Positions 1-11,663 are shown, counted from the first letter of the stretch. The stretch is 64,000 nt of DNA from Macrotis lagotis (GCF_037893015.1 NC_133658.1:422015422-422079421); one strand, 5' to 3'. Made by a program: numbers and translations. The notes: generated by a model not told the origin, from the sequence alone.

Positions 1-759
1 AAAGGAAAAACACATAATTTATTTTACTATTGCATATATCATTTTTGCATGAAGATTTGTTTTAAGAAGTTTTTAAATAACTTTTTATTGACTTTCTATT
101 TTTGCATCACTTAAATATTTCCTTGTATCCTTTTCCTTCTCCCTATCACTAAGTCATTTCTTATAAAAACCTTCCTTTAAATCTGGAATATTTGCATAAC
201 ACTCTTTTCATTGGTGGGGAAATAATAACATATCATTGAGTGCCCATGTGACGGTCAGAATTCCTACAAAAATTTCAGAGAGATCTCCCTTTCTCCTTTT
301 AAAGAATACACACTTTGGAAGATAGACATGTAGAAGTGTCAACCTTTCTAAAGACTTGAGCAAGATTTCCCTTTGATTGAAATAAAGGTCTCGTTTCCTT
401 GGTTGATCTGAGATATCTAACTCTCTATACCAGAGTTTATTCACTTTATGTATCATTTGGTATATTCTAATCTATATAAATCCTCCTATTTCTATTGCCA
501 TCTGCTTGGATAAGTGAATTTAATCACTATTCACTATTTCACTGTTTGTGATGCTCTTTTGTGTAACTAGCATTTGATGGGAAGTTATCAGCCATTTCAG
601 AAATAAAGCTGAGATACAACTACATCTTTAGGGATTAGCAACCTGAAAAATAGCTTGAACCAAAGAAAAAAAATAATTTTCCAAAAATAGTGAGAAGCAG
701 ATATAATGCTTACTCAATACAACCTCTCACAGAAGAATATATTTTATATGTATATATAC
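1..759. other. Unassigned AT-rich sequence
   Basis: I see no gene, RNA or repeat family that I can name here. The open frame on the minus strand at 208-456 has no recognisable motif and lies in plain AT-rich sequence. Confidence 0.5.
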
Positions 760-760
760 A

Positions 761-820
<60 letters not shown>
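760..820. repeat. (GA)n microsatellite
   Basis: This is a nearly pure GA dinucleotide array with one CA interruption near its left end. A short (AAAT)n array follows at about 930-950. Between them, at about 827-890, is a weak match to the ancient repeat domain also seen at 31.6 and 46.6 kb. Confidence 0.95.
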
Positions 821-823
<3 letters not shown>

Positions 824-1013
824 GATTGAACATTTGCTAAGCATTCAATTATGTTCCAGGGACTATTAAGCTCTGAGGATACAAACATTAACATGCCCAT
901 ATATACACAAACACATGTGTACACACATATAAATAAATAAATAAATAAAAATGGGAATTTCAATAAACTTACATTCTTTTTTCCAACTACATGCAATGAT
1001 AATTTTGAACAAT

Positions 1014-1935
1014 CTTTTTTTGCAGGATTTCGAGTTTTACACTTTTCTCCTTCCCTCCATTTCCTCCTGGCTGACAGAAGTAATCTAATATAAGTTATAC
1101 ATATTTAACTGTTATACATGATATGTTAATATTATTTCCATAAACATATATGTGAAGCATACATCTATATTAATCATATTGTGAAAGACGAATCCATGGA
1201 AAAAACAATGGTGAGAAAAAAACACAATACATAAACAACTTTTAAAAATTGAAGATAGTAAGTTTTAGTTAGTATTTAAACTCCATAGTTCCTTCTCTGG
1301 ATACAGATGGTATTTTCCATCACAAGACTTTTAAAATTGTCTTTGATTATTGTACTGCAGAAATGAACAAGTTCATCATAGCTGATCATCGCCTTATGTT
1401 GCTGCTCATGTGTACAGGTTTCTTCTCGTTCTTCTCACTTCACTTCCATCAAATCATGCAACTCTTTCCAGGTTATTCTGAAGTCCTGTCCCTCTTGATT
1501 TCTTATAGAACAGTGTTCCATTACATTCACATACCCCAATCTGTTTAGCCATTTTCCCAATTGATGAGAATCCCCTCAATTTCCAATCTTAGCCACTACA
1601 AAAAGAATTGCTATGCTTTTGAACATGTGTGGTTTTTTCCTATTTTTTAATGATGTCTTTGGGATACAGATCTAGTAGTGATATTTGCTGGACCAAAGGG
1701 TATTCACAGTTTTATTGCCCTTTGGGTGTAATTCCAAATTACTCTCCTGAAAGGCTGCATCAGTTCACAACTACTTGAACAATTCATTAGTGTCCCAGTT
1801 TTCCTATACCTCCTCCAACATTGATCATTTTCCTTTTTAGTCATACTGTTCAATCTGATAGGTGTAAGGTGGTACCTCAAAGTTGTTTTAATTTGCATTT
1901 CTCTAATCAAAAATGATTTAGAGCATTTAAAAACT
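1014..1935 (-). mobile_element. L1 LINE 3' end, minus strand
   Basis: Read on the plus strand, this is the reverse complement of the marsupial L1 terminal region. The signature text runs through the 'cattttcccaattgatgag' stretch near 1550, the 'tttgggatacagatctag' stretch near 1660 and the 'ggtgtaaggtggtacctc' stretch near 1860. Comparable landmarks occur in the human L1 3' region. The left edge is the T-run at 1014, matching an A-tail on the minus strand. The fragment is 5' truncated at about 1935 and has no useful open frame. A related copy lies at 43015-43625, and a different L1 subfamily 3' end lies at 15240-15750. Confidence 0.75.
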
Positions 1936-2394
1936 AAATCCTAAAAGAAGAAAATGAATAATATATAAAGCATGTAGATGGTGAGAGAAAGAAGAAAAGA
2001 TAGCTACTGAAGAGGTACAGTATTCTGAAGAATGAATTGTTCTATGAATAAGACAAAACTCTTTTCAAGATTAATAATAACACCGCTATTCCTATCTAAT
2101 GCAGGAAGAAAAACAATCAGTTTCAATTATATCCTCCATTAATGTTTATAGCCAGAAAAGTTGGAGGAATGGGATTAAGGGAAGAGAACAGCTTTTTCTT
2201 TTCTCCTTTTTACCCACAGGGATAAACACTTAAGGTTTTAAGTACCTGGACTCTCTTTTTTTTTAAGTTCTCTTACTTTGTGACATCATCTGCTCTCATG
2301 TGTTTAATTATCCCTTTATATATGACCATAAAAATCTATAGATGTACTGTTTTCTTTTCTGAATTCTAAAATCACAATATCAACTCCCTGTGAA
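1936..2394. other. Unassigned AT-rich sequence
   Basis: No gene or repeat that I can name is visible here. The stretch separates an L1 3' end from an L2 remnant. Confidence 0.4.
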
Positions 2395-2814
2395 ACATTT
2401 TAAATTGGACATTTTATAGGTATCTCAAACAAAACATGTACAAAAGTGAACTAATTATATTTCCATCTAAACCAGCTACACTTTTAACATTCCTTTTACT
2501 ATTGAGGACACCACCCTTCTTTTAGTCACTCAGGTTCATACCTCAATGTCAGCCTTAATTTCTCACTCCCATTAAACCTATATTATTTTAAGAGTTGACA
2601 AAACTTGTCAAATCAATCTCTTCAACATATCTTCCATGAAATCTCTTTTCATTACTTCTATAATCACTATCCTAGCTCAGCTCTCTCTAACATGGACTAT
2701 TATAATTGCCTCCTGATTGAACACCCTGACTTAAGTTTCTCCTCAAATCAATCCATCATTCACACAGTTGCCAAAGGGATTTTCTTTAAACATTTGTTGA
2801 TGTTTTTTAATCAT

Positions 2815-2903
2815 TGATCCCCTTGGGGTTTTCCTGGCAAAGATACTAAACTGGATTTCCATTGCTTTTGAACTTCTATCCACTGTGTCACCTAGCTGTC
2901 TCT
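2815..2903 (-). mobile_element. MAR1-type SINE fragment
   Basis: The plus strand reads 'ccccttggggttttcctggc' followed by 'aaagatactaaactgg', which is the reverse of the MAR1 3' region, and ends with a reversed SINE head ('ccactgtgtcacctagctg'). The middle of the element is missing. It sits inside the L2 remnant. Confidence 0.65.
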
Positions 2904-3231
2904 AATTTGGCCTAAAGCACAGATCTTACCATGGCACCCTTTTTGCTTTAAGAATTCCAGGAACTACTTATTACGTAGAAGATCAAATATAAACTCTTCG
3001 ATTTGGAATTTAAAGTTCTTCAAAGGTGTGTCTCTTTCCTACCTTTCTAATTTCTTATTACAAATTACTTATCCTTAGTTTTGTTTTTCCTGTCTGTAGC
3101 ATACAATATTCATGTCTTGTAATTGTGGCTTTGTGATGGTTAATATTCATGCCTGAAGTTCTTTCCCTTCTCACATCTATCTCTCAGAATTCTAAGTTTC
3201 CTTCAAGACTCAGTTTAAGCATCAATATCTG

Positions 3232-3383
3232 TGGGGCGGTTAAGTGATGCAGTAGATAGAGCACCTGGCCAGGAAAAGGACCTGAATTCAAATTCAACCT
3301 CAGACATTTAATATTACCTAGCTTTGTGACCTTAGTCAAGTCACTTAACCCCACTGCCTTGCAAAAACCAAAAATAAAAAAGA
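3232..3383 (+). mobile_element. WSINE1-like tRNA-derived SINE with TSDs
   Basis: The element has a tRNA-like head with an A-box-like 'gtagatagagcac', a B-box-like 'gaattcaaattc', the 'aagtcacttaaccccactgc' segment and an A-rich tail. Target-site duplications are atcaatatctg (3221-3231) and atcaatgtctg (3384-3394), 10 of 11 identical. It is inserted in the L2 remnant. Confidence 0.9.
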
Positions 3384-3451
3384 ATCAATGTCTGATCTTG
3401 TACCATATCCCTATTTGTGTTCCCCCCAGCCCATTTCTTTTTGTCTAATAT

Positions 3452-3541
3452 CTATAGCTATACACACATATAAATTTATACATGTATGTATAACTATACA
3501 TACATAGCTATATATATATATGTATACACATACATATATGT
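3452..3541. repeat. TA/CA-rich imperfect simple repeat
   Basis: This is an interrupted mixture of TA, TACA and CATA units inside the L2 3' region. Confidence 0.8.
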
Positions 3542-3685
3542 TTATATTTTATTCAACTTTATCATTAGGGTATAAATTATTTTTAAGAGCAGATACTGTT
3601 TTGATTTTCTTTTTTGGGTCCCCATTTATTAGCATTGTGCCTAATAGATATGAAGTATTGAATTATTGCTTATTGATTGATTTTT

Positions 3686-4154
3686 AAGTCATTAGGTTGT
3701 CATAAGATAGCAACAGTACTTAGAACAACTTAATGACCCTTAATTTTTGTTTCAGTGATAAAGAGCATATAGAATCCCAAGAAATATGGAATTTTCTCTC
3801 AGTATTTTTGATATCCCCAAACATAAAAAGGCAAAATATCTTCTGATCTTTAAAAATGTATTAAATATTATGTCTACCCTTTCAGATGTCTGAAGGGGTA
3901 TGGGATAAAAATATCTCACAAAATACCAAGTATTTCTTAATTATATTTTCAACAAAAATTAATTCAGGTTGATAGGGGTACATATATAATGATATAGAAG
4001 TATAGGATTTTAATATTACTCAGTGGAAAATAAAATAAGAATTGTTGTGTGAAATGACAAGATGCTAACCACCTGTTTAATATACCCACAAGGATACTTA
4101 GAATAATAGAACTTAGAATGTCATATCTGGAAAAGACCATAGAATGTAATATAT
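3686..4154. other. Unassigned AT-rich sequence
   Basis: No gene is visible. A degraded MIR/L3-like piece may lie at about 4090-4175, where the text 'tcatatctggaaaagaccat' occurs, but it is too worn to call. Confidence 0.35.
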
Positions 4155-4410
4155 ATATTAAAGACTGAGGCACATGTTGTGGGAATGCTTAGAACTTGGT
4201 TAGACATCGAAGATGTCAAGATTATCCACAGCATCTACAGCCATCAACAGTTGTCTTGACTCTGTCATGTCATTGGATCATGATGTTTTTGGAAGAGATA
4301 GTAAGGCTAATAACTTTTTGCAGCTCTAACTCACTTAAATCCAATTTTCACATGAATCAAAAGACATCAGCCATACCACTTTACTATTCTTATCTCAAAG
4401 TCCTGTGCTG
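4155..4410 (-). mobile_element. Dispersed repeat family A, copy 1 (minus)
   Basis: The reverse complement of this stretch reads 'gaaaattggatttaagtgag', then a 'tcttccaaaaacatcatgat' segment, then 'cttgacatcttcgatgtcta'. The same ordered segments occur at 9081-9411, 15968-16240, 28390-28830, 47500-47930 and 51613-52140. The family resembles RTE-associated marsupial repeats, but I cannot name the subfamily. Confidence 0.6.
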
Positions 4411-4439
4411 ACTGGCAAGTGATGAAGTAGCAAATGTGA

Positions 4440-6600
4440 ATACACTGGGAGTTATATTCACAATCTTTCACACAGGTGGACCAGGACATAGGTTGATTTC
4501 CCCACAGAAAGCAGTAGTGGGATTTGACAGCCCCCTAGGTATCTGAAAAGCCTTTTTAAGGATCACTACCCCCTGGTATGAGGAAGGTGATAGAAAAGAT
4601 ACCCTAAAAAACATCTGCTTACCCAACCCTGACCTGATTACCAAGGCAGGTGGTGAATCCCACTTTGTGATCAAAACACAAAAAAAATCTATAAAACCTT
4701 CAGAGAAGATTGTGCTCATCAATGGAGATGAAATATTCATTCACTTAGAGACAATACAAGATGCAATAGACCAAAAGGAGAAAAAGTTCTTATTGCAAGA
4801 GAACTCAGAAGCTATCAAATAGCAGCCCTGAATGAACCAAGGTAAGCTTACTGAAGCTGGAGCTAGATATACATATTTTCTGGAGTGGTTGCAGTGAAGA
4901 GGAGCATCATGAAGTTGGGGTAAGTTTTGCAATCAAAATTTATTCAGCCAAAAACTTGGGTGTCTCCTAAAAGAAGGTTTATGACAAAAACATTGCCTCT
5001 CAGAGGAAAACTCTATACTACCATCATAATCGCCTATGCTCCCCACAATAATGAACCCTGATGAAGTAAAAGAAAAATTTTCTGAAGACCTAGAGATCAT
5101 TATTATCAAGGTACAAAAAAAAGATAAGCTCATAATTCTGTATGACTTTGATATTAGAGACTACCAGACATGATGGGGAGTTTTTCAGTGGAATGGAGTT
5201 GGAAACAGCAAAAGCAATGTTCACCTACTACTGAAAACTTGCTTATCTCATGACTTTCCTCAACATAAACACAGTTTTTTCATTTGCCTAAAAGCAATAT
5301 AACTTCCTGAAAGCACCCTCACAGCAAATATTGGCTTCTAATAGACTATATGATTGCAAGAAGAAGAGACAGGATGTGAGAATGATGAGGGCAATGTGTG
5401 GTGCAGAGTGTTGAACTGATCACAGACTCATCCTTTCCAAGCTAAGCATGCACATTCAATTAAAGTCGCAACCCTAAGGCAAAATGACTACAAGTAAAAT
5501 TAATATCAAAAGATTATAATGCCCATATAAGCAGGAGCAGTTGTTAATTTTGAGAGAAGGTTGAACTAACACACAGCTGACAATTAGTGGAGGAGGAAAA
5601 AGAGTGGGCAGCTTTTAGAGATTTGCTGTGCAGCACTGCATTTGCTCAAACGGGTCGGGACACTCTTATACATCAAAATTAGTTTAATTAAAATAATGGG
5701 GAAATACAAAGCTGCTAAATGACTCTACAAGGTTTACCCTGTGGTTAGCTCATCCATTTCTTTGAAGATATCATTTAATTTCAGGAAAAGTAAAGTATAA
5801 ACAAAGTTTAGAGAGATGTAGGATCTTGGTTCAGTAAGACAGTAGGTAAAAATTCAGTTTTATGCAGATAGTAACAATATAAATTACTTTTATGATGCCC
5901 TGAAAATTATTTATGGACCAAAGATCTGTGGTATTTCTCAACTGCTCAGTGTTGATGGAGTAACATTGATTAATGGTAGATGTCCTAGAAAGATGGCCTG
6001 AACACTTCCATAGTGTTCTTTACAGATCATCATCAATTATTGCAGAAACCACTGAGCATCAACTCAAGTTGAAGTCAATGTGGCCCTAACTGAAACTCCA
6101 ACTGAAATAATACCATCAGCCTCCTTTCATGTGGTAAAGGACATGGTGCTGATTCTATTTCAGTTGAGATTTACAAGGCATGGGAGGGAGGGGATCCATT
6201 GCTCATTCAAAAACTGACTGAAATTTTCCAGGTTATACACCATAAAGAGCTTATTCTCCCAAGAATCCGAGGATGCTTCCATTGTCCATTTCCATAAATG
6301 TAAAGGAACACACTTTTCTGTGACAATCACAGGGGTGTTTCTATTTTAGTCATTGCTAGTAAGATTCTTTCCAGATTCCTTGAGGCTGGAAGATAATTTA
6401 CCTCCCTGTGAGCCAGTATGGCTTCAGAAAGGGGCAAGGAACAATCAATATGGTGTTTGCTAACCCACCAACTCAACTCCAGGAAAAATGCCAGGAATGG
6501 AATGGAATTTGGTATGTAATGTTTGTAGATCTGACCAAGGTCTCTGATATCTTCAGTCATGAGGGTTTATGAATAATTATGTCAAAATTTGGTTTCCCAG
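4440..6600 (+). mobile_element. RTE-like non-LTR retrotransposon (LINE) remnant
   Basis: This is a 5'-truncated, many-times frameshifted LINE polyprotein on the plus strand. Across frames, the region 5000-5450 resembles the apurinic endonuclease domain: 'KLYTTIIIAYAP', then a 'LIILYDFDI' strand, then a 'LIDYMIARRRDRQDVRMM' segment and 'ADHRLI'-like text (5150-5440). The region 6120-6600 resembles reverse transcriptase: a 'GADSISVEIYKAWEGG' stretch, a 'DNHRGVSILVIASKILSRF' stretch, 'YVMFVDLTKVSDIFSHEGL' (the first RT aspartate is in 'FVDLTK'), and 'MSKFGFPEKFV' at 6579-6611. The second catalytic motif (YxDD) is not reached. Stops and frameshifts are abundant, so it is dead. The clade (RTE-like) is a judgement from remembered consensus proteins. 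A CR1-like or other clade is possible. Confidence 0.75.
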
Positions 6601-6819
6601 AGAAGTTTGTCAGAAGGCGTGATAAAGCTGGTGAAAGAAGAATGAGGAGAAAGACTATCAAAAAAACCCAAAGAGGAGAAAACTTCTATGAAGAGAGGGT
6701 TTGGGAGGAAAGAGGGACTTTGATGGCATCAAAGCCATCAGCATATAAGTTAAGAAGCATGAGAACTTAGAAAAAGCTGCCAAAATCACCAGTTAAGAAC
6801 TCATTGATAAATTAAGAGA

Positions 6820-6825
6820 GGGAGG

Positions 6826-6876
<51 letters not shown>
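6820..6876. repeat. (GA)n microsatellite
   Basis: A G-rich lead-in is followed by a pure AG array of about 24 units. Confidence 0.95.
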
Positions 6877-6877
<1 letters not shown>

Positions 6878-7805
6878 AATTTCATTTGAGTGATGTTAGA
6901 AGCTAAATTGGAAAAGGATATAGAATGTGTATAAACTAAAATATTTATTTTAATTGGTATTTATCAAATTCATAATAAAAAGTTTTGTATTTGCTTGTTT
7001 CATTAATTTAGATATGTTTGTATGAAATATTTTGAAGATAAAATATTGACAGCTGCCAATAAACAGAAGGATGTTATATTTTCTTAGCTTAGTACAATTA
7101 AGTGATTGAATAACTATTCTTATGGTATTTAAGTACAAAATCTGTCAGTTGTCTTTCTTATATTTTCATAAAGAATACTCTCAATGCATGATCAAATCAT
7201 TCTCATTAAGATTTTATACAAATCAATAAATAAGGATATAGATTACTCCTTGGTTTCCAGTCCTTAATACAAAAAAGGTGCTAATAAATCCTTATTGATT
7301 TGTAATACTTGCTAAATTAATGATTCATAGCATTAAATGAGAACCAAATAGAAATCCAAAAAGGGAAAAAAATAAAGGAATAAAAAAATGTATATCGCTC
7401 AGATTATGAGGTTTTTTTTTTTGGAAGCCCATGAAGTTAGCTAATTATTATAAATACCTTTGGTAGGAATTGTAAATTAAGAATGACTTGAGCCCAGGCT
7501 TTAGTAAGATTAGAGGGTACTGGACTGGATAACCTCTAGGAAAATTATGCAATACTCTCAATGATCCCAGTACACACTAACAAAGAAAATCAATTGTTTT
7601 CACCTTTAATATTGTGACAATAAAAATATTTTCCAATAGCTCTCTCCTAGGAATAAAAGTCAGAGTACAGGAAGAAACTGGAGATTAGTATTTAACTGAG
7701 CCAGTTAAGTCATCACTAATTAGAAGTTCTATGGTAAATGAAATTTGAAGGAGAACTATGTGGGAGAATATATGTGAGGCATAAGCAAAAATAACATCTT
7801 GATCT
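6877..7805. other. Mostly unassigned; possible L2 3' terminus
   Basis: The stretch is AT-rich and has no gene. The text near 7275-7305 ('ggtgctaataaatccttatt') resembles the L2 3' terminus on the plus strand. Nothing else can be named. Confidence 0.4.
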
Positions 7806-7959
7806 GGGCAGCTAGGTGAGGCAGTGGATAGAGCAATGGCCCTGGAGTCAAGAGTACCTGAGTTCAAATAGGGCCTCAGACACTTACTAAATACCTAACT
7901 GTTTGGCCTTTGGGCAAGTCACTTAATCCCACTGCCTTGCAAAAGCTAAAAAAAAAAGG
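7806..7959 (+). mobile_element. WSINE1-like SINE with short TSDs
   Basis: The copy has the complete head 'gggcagctaggtgaggcag', the B-box region 'gagttcaaat', the 'caagtcacttaatcccactg' segment and an A-rich tail. Flanking duplications are tcttgatct (7797-7805) and tcttgattt (7960-7968). Confidence 0.9.
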
Positions 7960-8000
7960 TCTTGATTTAGTAAGAAGTTCCTTATATACTTCCTCTGGTT

Positions 8001-8225
8001 TGTTGTTTTTATCCTGTCATTTTATCAGTGTTTCACTCTGGGTTTTCTTGGCAAAGATTTGGTTTGTTTTGCTACTTCCTTCTCTTACAGATTAAAAACT
8101 TGAGGCAACATGGTTTAATAACTTTGCCTAGAATCACACAGTTAGTAAGTATGAGACTGAATTTGAACTCAGAGTGATGAGTTGTCCTGATTTGAGGCAC
8201 TGTACCCTATCACCTAGCATCCTTA
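8001..8225 (-). mobile_element. MAR1-type SINE, minus strand
   Basis: Plus-strand text 'ttttcttggcaaagatttgg', 'gaatcacacagttagtaagt' and 'tgaatttgaactcag' is the reversed MAR1 body, ending in a reversed head near 8210. It is diverged. A short MIR/L3-like piece follows at about 8285-8350. Confidence 0.75.
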
Positions 8226-8439
8226 GTATAAACCAACAACAGATTTTGTCAGCCTGGTTCATCAAATGGTAACCCCCAAGGTCCCAAATCATAAAATTGT
8301 AGAATAATAAAATCTTATTTGGAAGTAGCCTCAGAGGCAATCTGATACAATGCTATCAAACCCAAATATAAACAATATTTTTATAAAACACTGCATCAAG
8401 ATACCTGTGTACCATAAATTGACTTAGAAAATGACACAA

Positions 8440-8597
8440 TGAAGCAACTAAGTGCCACAGTGAATAGAGCTCTGGCCTTGGAGACAGGAGGCCCTGAGTT
8501 CAAATTTGACCTCATATACTAAATAATTACCTAGCTGTGTGATCTCAGACAAGTCATTTAACCCCACTGCATGAAATAAATAAATAAATAGATAGAT
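8440..8597 (+). mobile_element. WSINE1-like SINE with TSDs
   Basis: The head 'gaagcaactaagtgccacag' is diverged, the B-box region reads 'gagttcaaat', and the tail is a mixed (AAAT)/(GATA) run. Target-site duplications are aatgacacaa (8430-8439) and aatgacatat (8598-8607). Confidence 0.85.
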
Positions 8598-8607
8598 AAT
8601 GACATAT

Positions 8608-9080
8608 CAAAATTATCTATGTTCTATTGCTTTAATCTGGTTCCAATCCACTCAGTACTGCTGGAATGCATGAGTATGTTTGACACCTCATAGGATTCTA
8701 CAATAATTGCTATAAGTTTAACTTCTGATTTGTTGAGGAATTTCTCAGCCTTGATAGTCTTAAGATGTTCCTGGATACCAATTTCCTTCAACCTATGTCA
8801 ACAAATAAAGAGGCAAGGCTAGTTTAATTGGCCAAGCACTTCCTCAGAACACAGAGATAAAAGAATATAGTGTTTTAGGCAGCTTTAGAATAAGTGACAA
8901 AATGAACTATCAGGTGAGAGTGTTCAACTACTTTCCTTATTTCAGAAGTTGAATAGAAAGATTGTCAGGTGTTTTGAAGGGTTGGGTGAGGGGGAATAAT
9001 TTATTAATTTTGTAGAGACCTCTGTGTCCCTAGATTTAGACCTGGTCGAGTAGGGATGTTTACCTGTGGCTAATTTCATT
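8608..9080. other. Unassigned sequence
   Basis: I see nothing that I can name in this stretch. Confidence 0.4.
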
Positions 9081-9411
9081 AGAAGATTCTGGAGGTAGCT
9101 AAATGGCTTAGAAGATAGTGTCCCTAGGCTGCAGTCAAGAATGATGATGGTTTTGTCCTTCTTCTTGAAGAAGACTATGCCATCAGGAATGGTGATGCCA
9201 TGACAAGCACACAAATTTGAATTCTTTGAGGGACTGCTGTGCTAAGTCACCAGCCTCACTTTCTCCTCCAGAGCCATCTGGGTCCAGTGGCCAGAGACTG
9301 ATCAGGGCAACTGGAGATGGCCCTGGATGTGTGGCAGTCAGATCACATTGTAAGTGTCAAGTGTCTGAGGAACTTGATGAAATATATTGCAATTTGGCAG
9401 AGAATTGCTAG
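9081..9411 (+). mobile_element. Composite: SINE-like head followed by family A, copy 2
   Basis: Positions 9090-9145 read like a worn tRNA-SINE head ('ggaggtagctaaatggctta', then 'gctgcagtcaagaa'). Family A text runs directly on from it ('cttcttcttgaagaagacta', 'gtcaccagcctcactttctc', 'aactggagatggccctggat'). The open frame at 9217-9411 is a by-product of this repeat and not a gene. Confidence 0.65.
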
Positions 9412-9469
9412 AAAAATTTTCTGCTTATCCAAAAATCTAATGTTTACTCCCAGGTAGGGCTTTAAGGGT

Positions 9470-9700
9470 TAGACAAAACAAATATGAATACCTTTCTACA
9501 ACATATCCCTTCAAATATGTGAAGGGAATAATGATAACCTTTACTCCCCCAGGTCATTTCTTCTGCAGGATAAAAATTCTAAATTCCTTCAATTGATCCT
9601 TTTGTGAGAGGTCTTGACCTAATCAAAACTCTAATCATCTTCATATAGATGTACTTGAGCTATCCAGTATCCTTCCTTAAAAGTGACGGGCAAGAATTGG
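9470..9700 (-). mobile_element. CR1/L3 LINE 3' fragment
   Basis: Segments such as 'cccttcaaatatgtgaaggg' and 'aattccttcaattgatcctt' match, in order, the reversed CR1/L3 3' region shared by amniotes. It is old and worn. Confidence 0.55.
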
Positions 9701-10059
9701 ATTCCTACAGACTGAGGGAAGGAGATTAGAAAATAGAACAGGTGTGAAGACATACTGCTCATCCTCAAAGAATTCATGATCTCCATCTGTAGATAAGAAG
9801 AGCATGGTCCCCTGAGGCTATTCCTTACCTGAAATGCTTTCTTTCCTCCTTTCCACTGATAGAAATACCAATCCATCTATCAGAGCCCAGCTCACTGCCT
9901 ATCTCTTGAAGGAAACCTGCTTTGAGTTCCTAAAGAACATATTGTGTATAATTTTTCATACAACAAAACAAGTTCTTCAGAATACTATGAAGTATATTAT
10001 AGTTTCTGTTCATTTATTCAATCTCATCTTACTCTTTATGAACCTGTGAACCATAGCAC

Positions 10060-10248
10060 ACCAATACTATGCTTGAGGTTTCCTTAGCAAAGACACTGAA
10101 GTAGTTAGTCATATCTTTCCTACAGATTAAGACAATCACATTTTGACTTGCCCAGGGTCATATTGCTAGTAAATTTCAGAGTTTAAATTTGAACTCAGGG
10201 CTCCCTAATTCCAGAACCAGATTGTTATCCATTGAGCCACAATGTGCT
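10060..10248 (-). mobile_element. MAR1-type SINE, minus strand
   Basis: Reversed MAR1 landmarks are 'gtttccttagcaaagacact', 'cttgcccagggtcatattgc' and 'tttgaactcagggctcccta', ending in a reversed SINE head 'ttatccattgagccacaatg'. Confidence 0.75.
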
Positions 10249-10441
10249 TATTGATACCCTTGTTTTGCACCTACATTTCCCAATATATCCCCTCCTCCCT
10301 CCACACCTGTAATCACCCACCTCTACAAAGCACATTATTATATCCTTTTTGGGGGGTCTGGGATTGATCAATATTTTTTCTTGACTTTCTCTTATAACTC
10401 TTTTGTTACTGCTGTTCTTTTCATTTACATTGCAATAGTCA

Positions 10442-10443
<2 letters not shown>

Positions 10444-10491
<48 letters not shown>
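10444..10491. repeat. (TA)n microsatellite
   Basis: This is a pure TA array of about 24 units. Open frames on both strands here are repeats of isoleucine and tyrosine produced by the array. Confidence 0.97.
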
Positions 10492-10493
<2 letters not shown>

Positions 10494-10660
10494 TCCAATC
10501 CACAAAACTTTTTGTAGGGTAGTATTCTCTTCCTTTTACTGTTTTATCTTGAACTTTTATTCACATCTTTTGTAAAAAAATTTTCTTGTCATGTTCTGTA
10601 GACTCCATGAAGACAATGGATTTTTTAAAAATATCTCTGTATCTTTCTAAAGCAAAAGTT

Positions 10661-11655
10661 CTTTTTTTCCTTTTTTTAATGCCCTGGAGCTCTTTGCCAG
10701 TTTGGTGAAGCTTATGATCTCCATCTCAGAATGATTTTAGATACATAAAATAAAATGCAGTATGTTACAAAGGAAATTAGATATATTGAAATACTGTTTT
10801 CATTTTTTTCATAAGGTCATTGTTACTGGATGAAGAACTACTGTTCTAAAGGATTTTTCCCAGTGTCTTGGGTGTTAAAGACCCTCTTAGCTTTCCATAA
10901 AAATTAATGTTTACACAGAATTGGGTTTGGATGATCCATTACCTTAGAACTTTTTTGTTTTTTCACTTCTACAATTTCTAATGCATGTTTGATTTTTAAC
11001 CTTTACTTCAAAGATATGTTATTCCTTGAGTTCATTTTCATCCCTGTTTTTTTTTTTTTACTACATTATAATCTTTAATTATATGCCGCACTTTGAAATG
11101 TACAATCATGAACTTCCCTTACCATAGACATTTAAACGTATTTTCTTCCTTTGATTTTTGGAAGGCAGGATTCCACTTTGGTTTTCCATGTTGTTATGAT
11201 ATTTGGTATAGGCATACAGTTATCAGAGTAGTAGGAGAAGTGGGATGAGAAGGAAGAATTTTGGGGGATTTTATTATAAACTTATTTAAGCTTAATATTA
11301 GTAAATAGCATGTCACTTCTAAAACAGCATATTTGACCTTGGGGCAGCATTCTAAGTCACATAGCATTCTAAAGAAGAGAGGTGATTTTCTGACTATACT
11401 TTTCCCTGGTTAGACTACTTCTGTAGAATTATGTTCTATTTGGGGCTCCGCATTTTAAAAATGATATTGACAAGCTCAAGAAAAGCTTGAAGAAGAAAAT
11501 AAGTTGTCAGAAGGACTAGATGATGTTCCTTACTAAAAGTATTTGGGGAAAAATATCTAGTTATGTGTAGTCTGAAGAGCAGACTGAGAGGGACATAATG
11601 ACTGCCTTCAAACTTTTCATGACTGGTCACAGAGAAATGTGACTACACTACTTTC
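10661..11655. other. Unassigned AT-rich sequence
   Basis: The stretch contains several T-runs and no gene or repeat that I can identify with confidence. The 11340-11640 stretch has a MIR-like feel only. Confidence 0.4.
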
Positions 11656-11663
11656 ATTTAGAC

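Larger units (their letters stand above)
2395..3685 (+). mobile_element. L2 LINE remnant, plus strand, with two nested SINEs
   Basis: The order of landmarks matches the L2 3' half. A 'caaaacatgtacaaaagtga' stretch (the L2 'AACATGTCCAAAACTGA' segment) lies near 2430. A 'gtcactcaggttcatacctc' stretch follows near 2525, and 'catggactattataattgcc' near 2690. A 'cttcaagactcagtttaagc' stretch lies near 3200. The L2-type 3' terminus with 'attgcctaatagatatgaag'-like sequence is near 3640. The body is interrupted by a MAR1-like fragment (2815-2903) and a WSINE-like copy (3232-3383), so L2 is the oldest layer. It is heavily diverged and has no coding capacity. Confidence 0.7.
9805..10660 (+). mobile_element. 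L2 LINE 3' fragment, interrupted
   Basis: The 'tacctgaaatgctttctttc' text near 9828 and the 'tcttgaaggaaacctgcttt' text near 9905 match the L2 3' region. A 'gactccatgaagacaatgga' stretch near 10600 matches its terminal part. Between them lie a reversed MAR1 copy and a TA array. The stretch 10249-10430 is unassigned, possibly another reversed L1-type 3' end. Confidence 0.5.
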
